Source: Desulfobacterales bacterium (GTDB lineage Bacteria > Desulfobacterota > Desulfobacteria > Desulfobacterales > SpSt-501). Taken from it: a DNA stretch of 6,274 nucleotides. Positions 5,498-6,274 of this stretch are shown here, in pieces. Under the pieces are notes generated by a model that was not told the origin of the DNA, made no database searches, and saw only the letters and a list, made by a program, of their open reading frames with translations. The DNA lies in contig JALOOS010000122.1 of assembly GCA_025454275.1 (NCBI GenBank), positions 1-6,274 on the forward strand. Direction: 5' to 3'. The position numbers and the translations under genes were made by a program. The number at the start of each line of letters is the position of its first letter. Within the stretch, counting starts at the first letter, position 1.

Positions 5498-6274
5498 ATG
5501 AAGTGGAGCATGATCAGATCATTGCCGGCAATAGCGGCGGCCCTTGCCGCCGCCGGTGCACTGGCGGCGGCCCCGTGCCTGGCGGCCGGCGGCTCAGGCC
5601 ACGGCCCGCTCGCCCTCCCCTGCGAGGTGCGCCTGGCGCAGCAGGCCAAGGGCAATCTCGCCCCCAACTCCTCCTTTGAACGGATGAGCCCCACCGGCGG
5701 CATGGGGGAGCCCCACGGCTGGAGCAGGGTTGGGGAGCAGGTCGAATGGGTCGACCGCGAGGCCGGCGCCGGTGAGGACGAGGTCCGCCACGGCCGGCGC
5801 GCCATCAAGGTCCATCGCGCCACGGCCGGCGAGCTCGACGAAGCCGAGGGGGTGATGAGCGATTTCATCCCCGTGATCCCCGGCACCTACGACCTCACCT
5901 GCGACCTGCGCTTGAAGCGGATCGACCCCCAGCGGCGCCGCTGGGGCGCCCGCCTGGGCGACATGAACCCCGTCGGCGCCGGCCCGATCGACGCCTCCGA
6001 CAAAAGCTACACCTTCGCCAACTACTGGTCGATCGACGACTTCCCCTGGGCCACCGTCCGCCCCCGCACTTACAACTACCCCTTTTCGGAGGGGGATCTG
6101 CCGGAGCAGACCCGCTATGTGCGCCTTTTTTTCGGCCTGAAGGGTGCCGGCACGCTTTGGCTGGACAACGTGGAGTTCCGCTACTCCAAGTGGAACTTCA
6201 CCGCCCTGGAGCGCATGCAGCCGTATATCGGGCGCCCCCTCTCACAGATCGAGGCCTTGATCCCCACGCCGAAG
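5498..6274 (+). CDS. Exported protein with a carbohydrate-binding-module-like domain (5' part, runs off the window)
   Basis: The frame from ATG 5498 is open for 259 codons to the window edge, so the gene is partial at its 3' end. Residues 1-30 (MKWSMIRSLPAIAAALAAAG, then ALAAAPCLAA) form a Sec signal peptide. The cysteine is preceded by proline, so a lipoprotein signal is unlikely. Residues about 53-228 resemble a jelly-roll carbohydrate-binding module of the CBM4/9 sort. NLAPNSSFE opens it, PHGW and AIKV follow, then FIPVIPGTYDLTCDLRL (123-139), and GTLWLDNVEFR (218-228) closes it. This is pattern-level recognition; the ligand is unknown. The domain after residue 240 (YIGRPLSQIEALIPTPK) is cut off, so any enzymatic function cannot be seen. 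The ribosome binding site is weak at ATG 5498; ATG 5510, preceded by GTGGAG, is an alternative. Codons end almost always in G or C, more strictly than in flgM. Confidence 0.75.
   Translation, partial: MKWSMIRSLPAIAAALAAAGALAAAPCLAAGGSGHGPLALPCEVRLAQQAKGNLAPNSSFERMSPTGGMGEPHGWSRVGEQVEWVDREAGAGEDEVRHGRRAIKVHRATAGELDEAEGVMSDFIPVIPGTYDLTCDLRLKRIDPQRRRWGARLGDMNPVGAGPIDASDKSYTFANYWSIDDFPWATVRPRTYNYPFSEGDLPEQTRYVRLFFGLKGAGTLWLDNVEFRYSKWNFTALERMQPYIGRPLSQIEALIPTPK

Overview
The window looks like chromosomal DNA from a GC-rich, flagellated Gram-negative bacterium, most likely an anaerobe of the Desulfobacterota (former Deltaproteobacteria). This is an inference from three things: a stand-alone 218-residue siroheme/4Fe-4S protein of the type known from Desulfovibrio, a FlgM anti-sigma-28 factor with its own sigma-28-type promoter, and a 67-kDa-type SppA. 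No rRNA, tRNA, CRISPR array, insertion sequence or phage gene is visible.

Layout. (1) 34-1881 (+): sppA, a membrane-anchored S49 peptidase. It is followed without a visible terminator by a 22-codon ORF (1906-1974) with a very strong ribosome binding site. The stop of that ORF overlaps the start of a 106-residue winged-helix-like protein (1971-2291). A strong, probably bidirectional terminator lies at 2320-2366. (2) 2376-2690 (-): flgM, a single-gene unit converging on that terminator. It is driven by a near-consensus sigma-28 promoter (2800-2826) backed by A-tracts, and its leader contains a terminator-like hairpin. (3) 2938-3441 (+): recX, divergent from flgM. (4) 3549-4406 (-): a ypfJ-type zinc metallopeptidase, converging on recX across a hairpin-rich gap. 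(5) 4416-4629: a divergent regulatory region with one good sigma-70-type promoter in each direction and phased GTCCGG repeats. (6) 4630-5286 (+): the siroheme sulfite/nitrite reductase-like protein. (7) 5287-5497: a gap full of inverted repeats. (8) 5498-6274 (+): the 5' part of an exported protein with a carbohydrate-binding-module-like jelly roll, running off the window.

The genes do not form one pathway. They are ordinary housekeeping or envelope genes (protein quality control, RecA modulation, flagellar checkpoint, siroheme redox protein) in short transcription units that mostly alternate in direction. The most informative content is regulatory: the flgM promoter and leader, the coupled mini-ORF, and the divergent ypfJ/siroheme control region. 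I see no clear evidence of an undescribed multi-gene system. The best candidates for something new are the mini-ORF/winged-helix pair and the structured gap before the exported protein.
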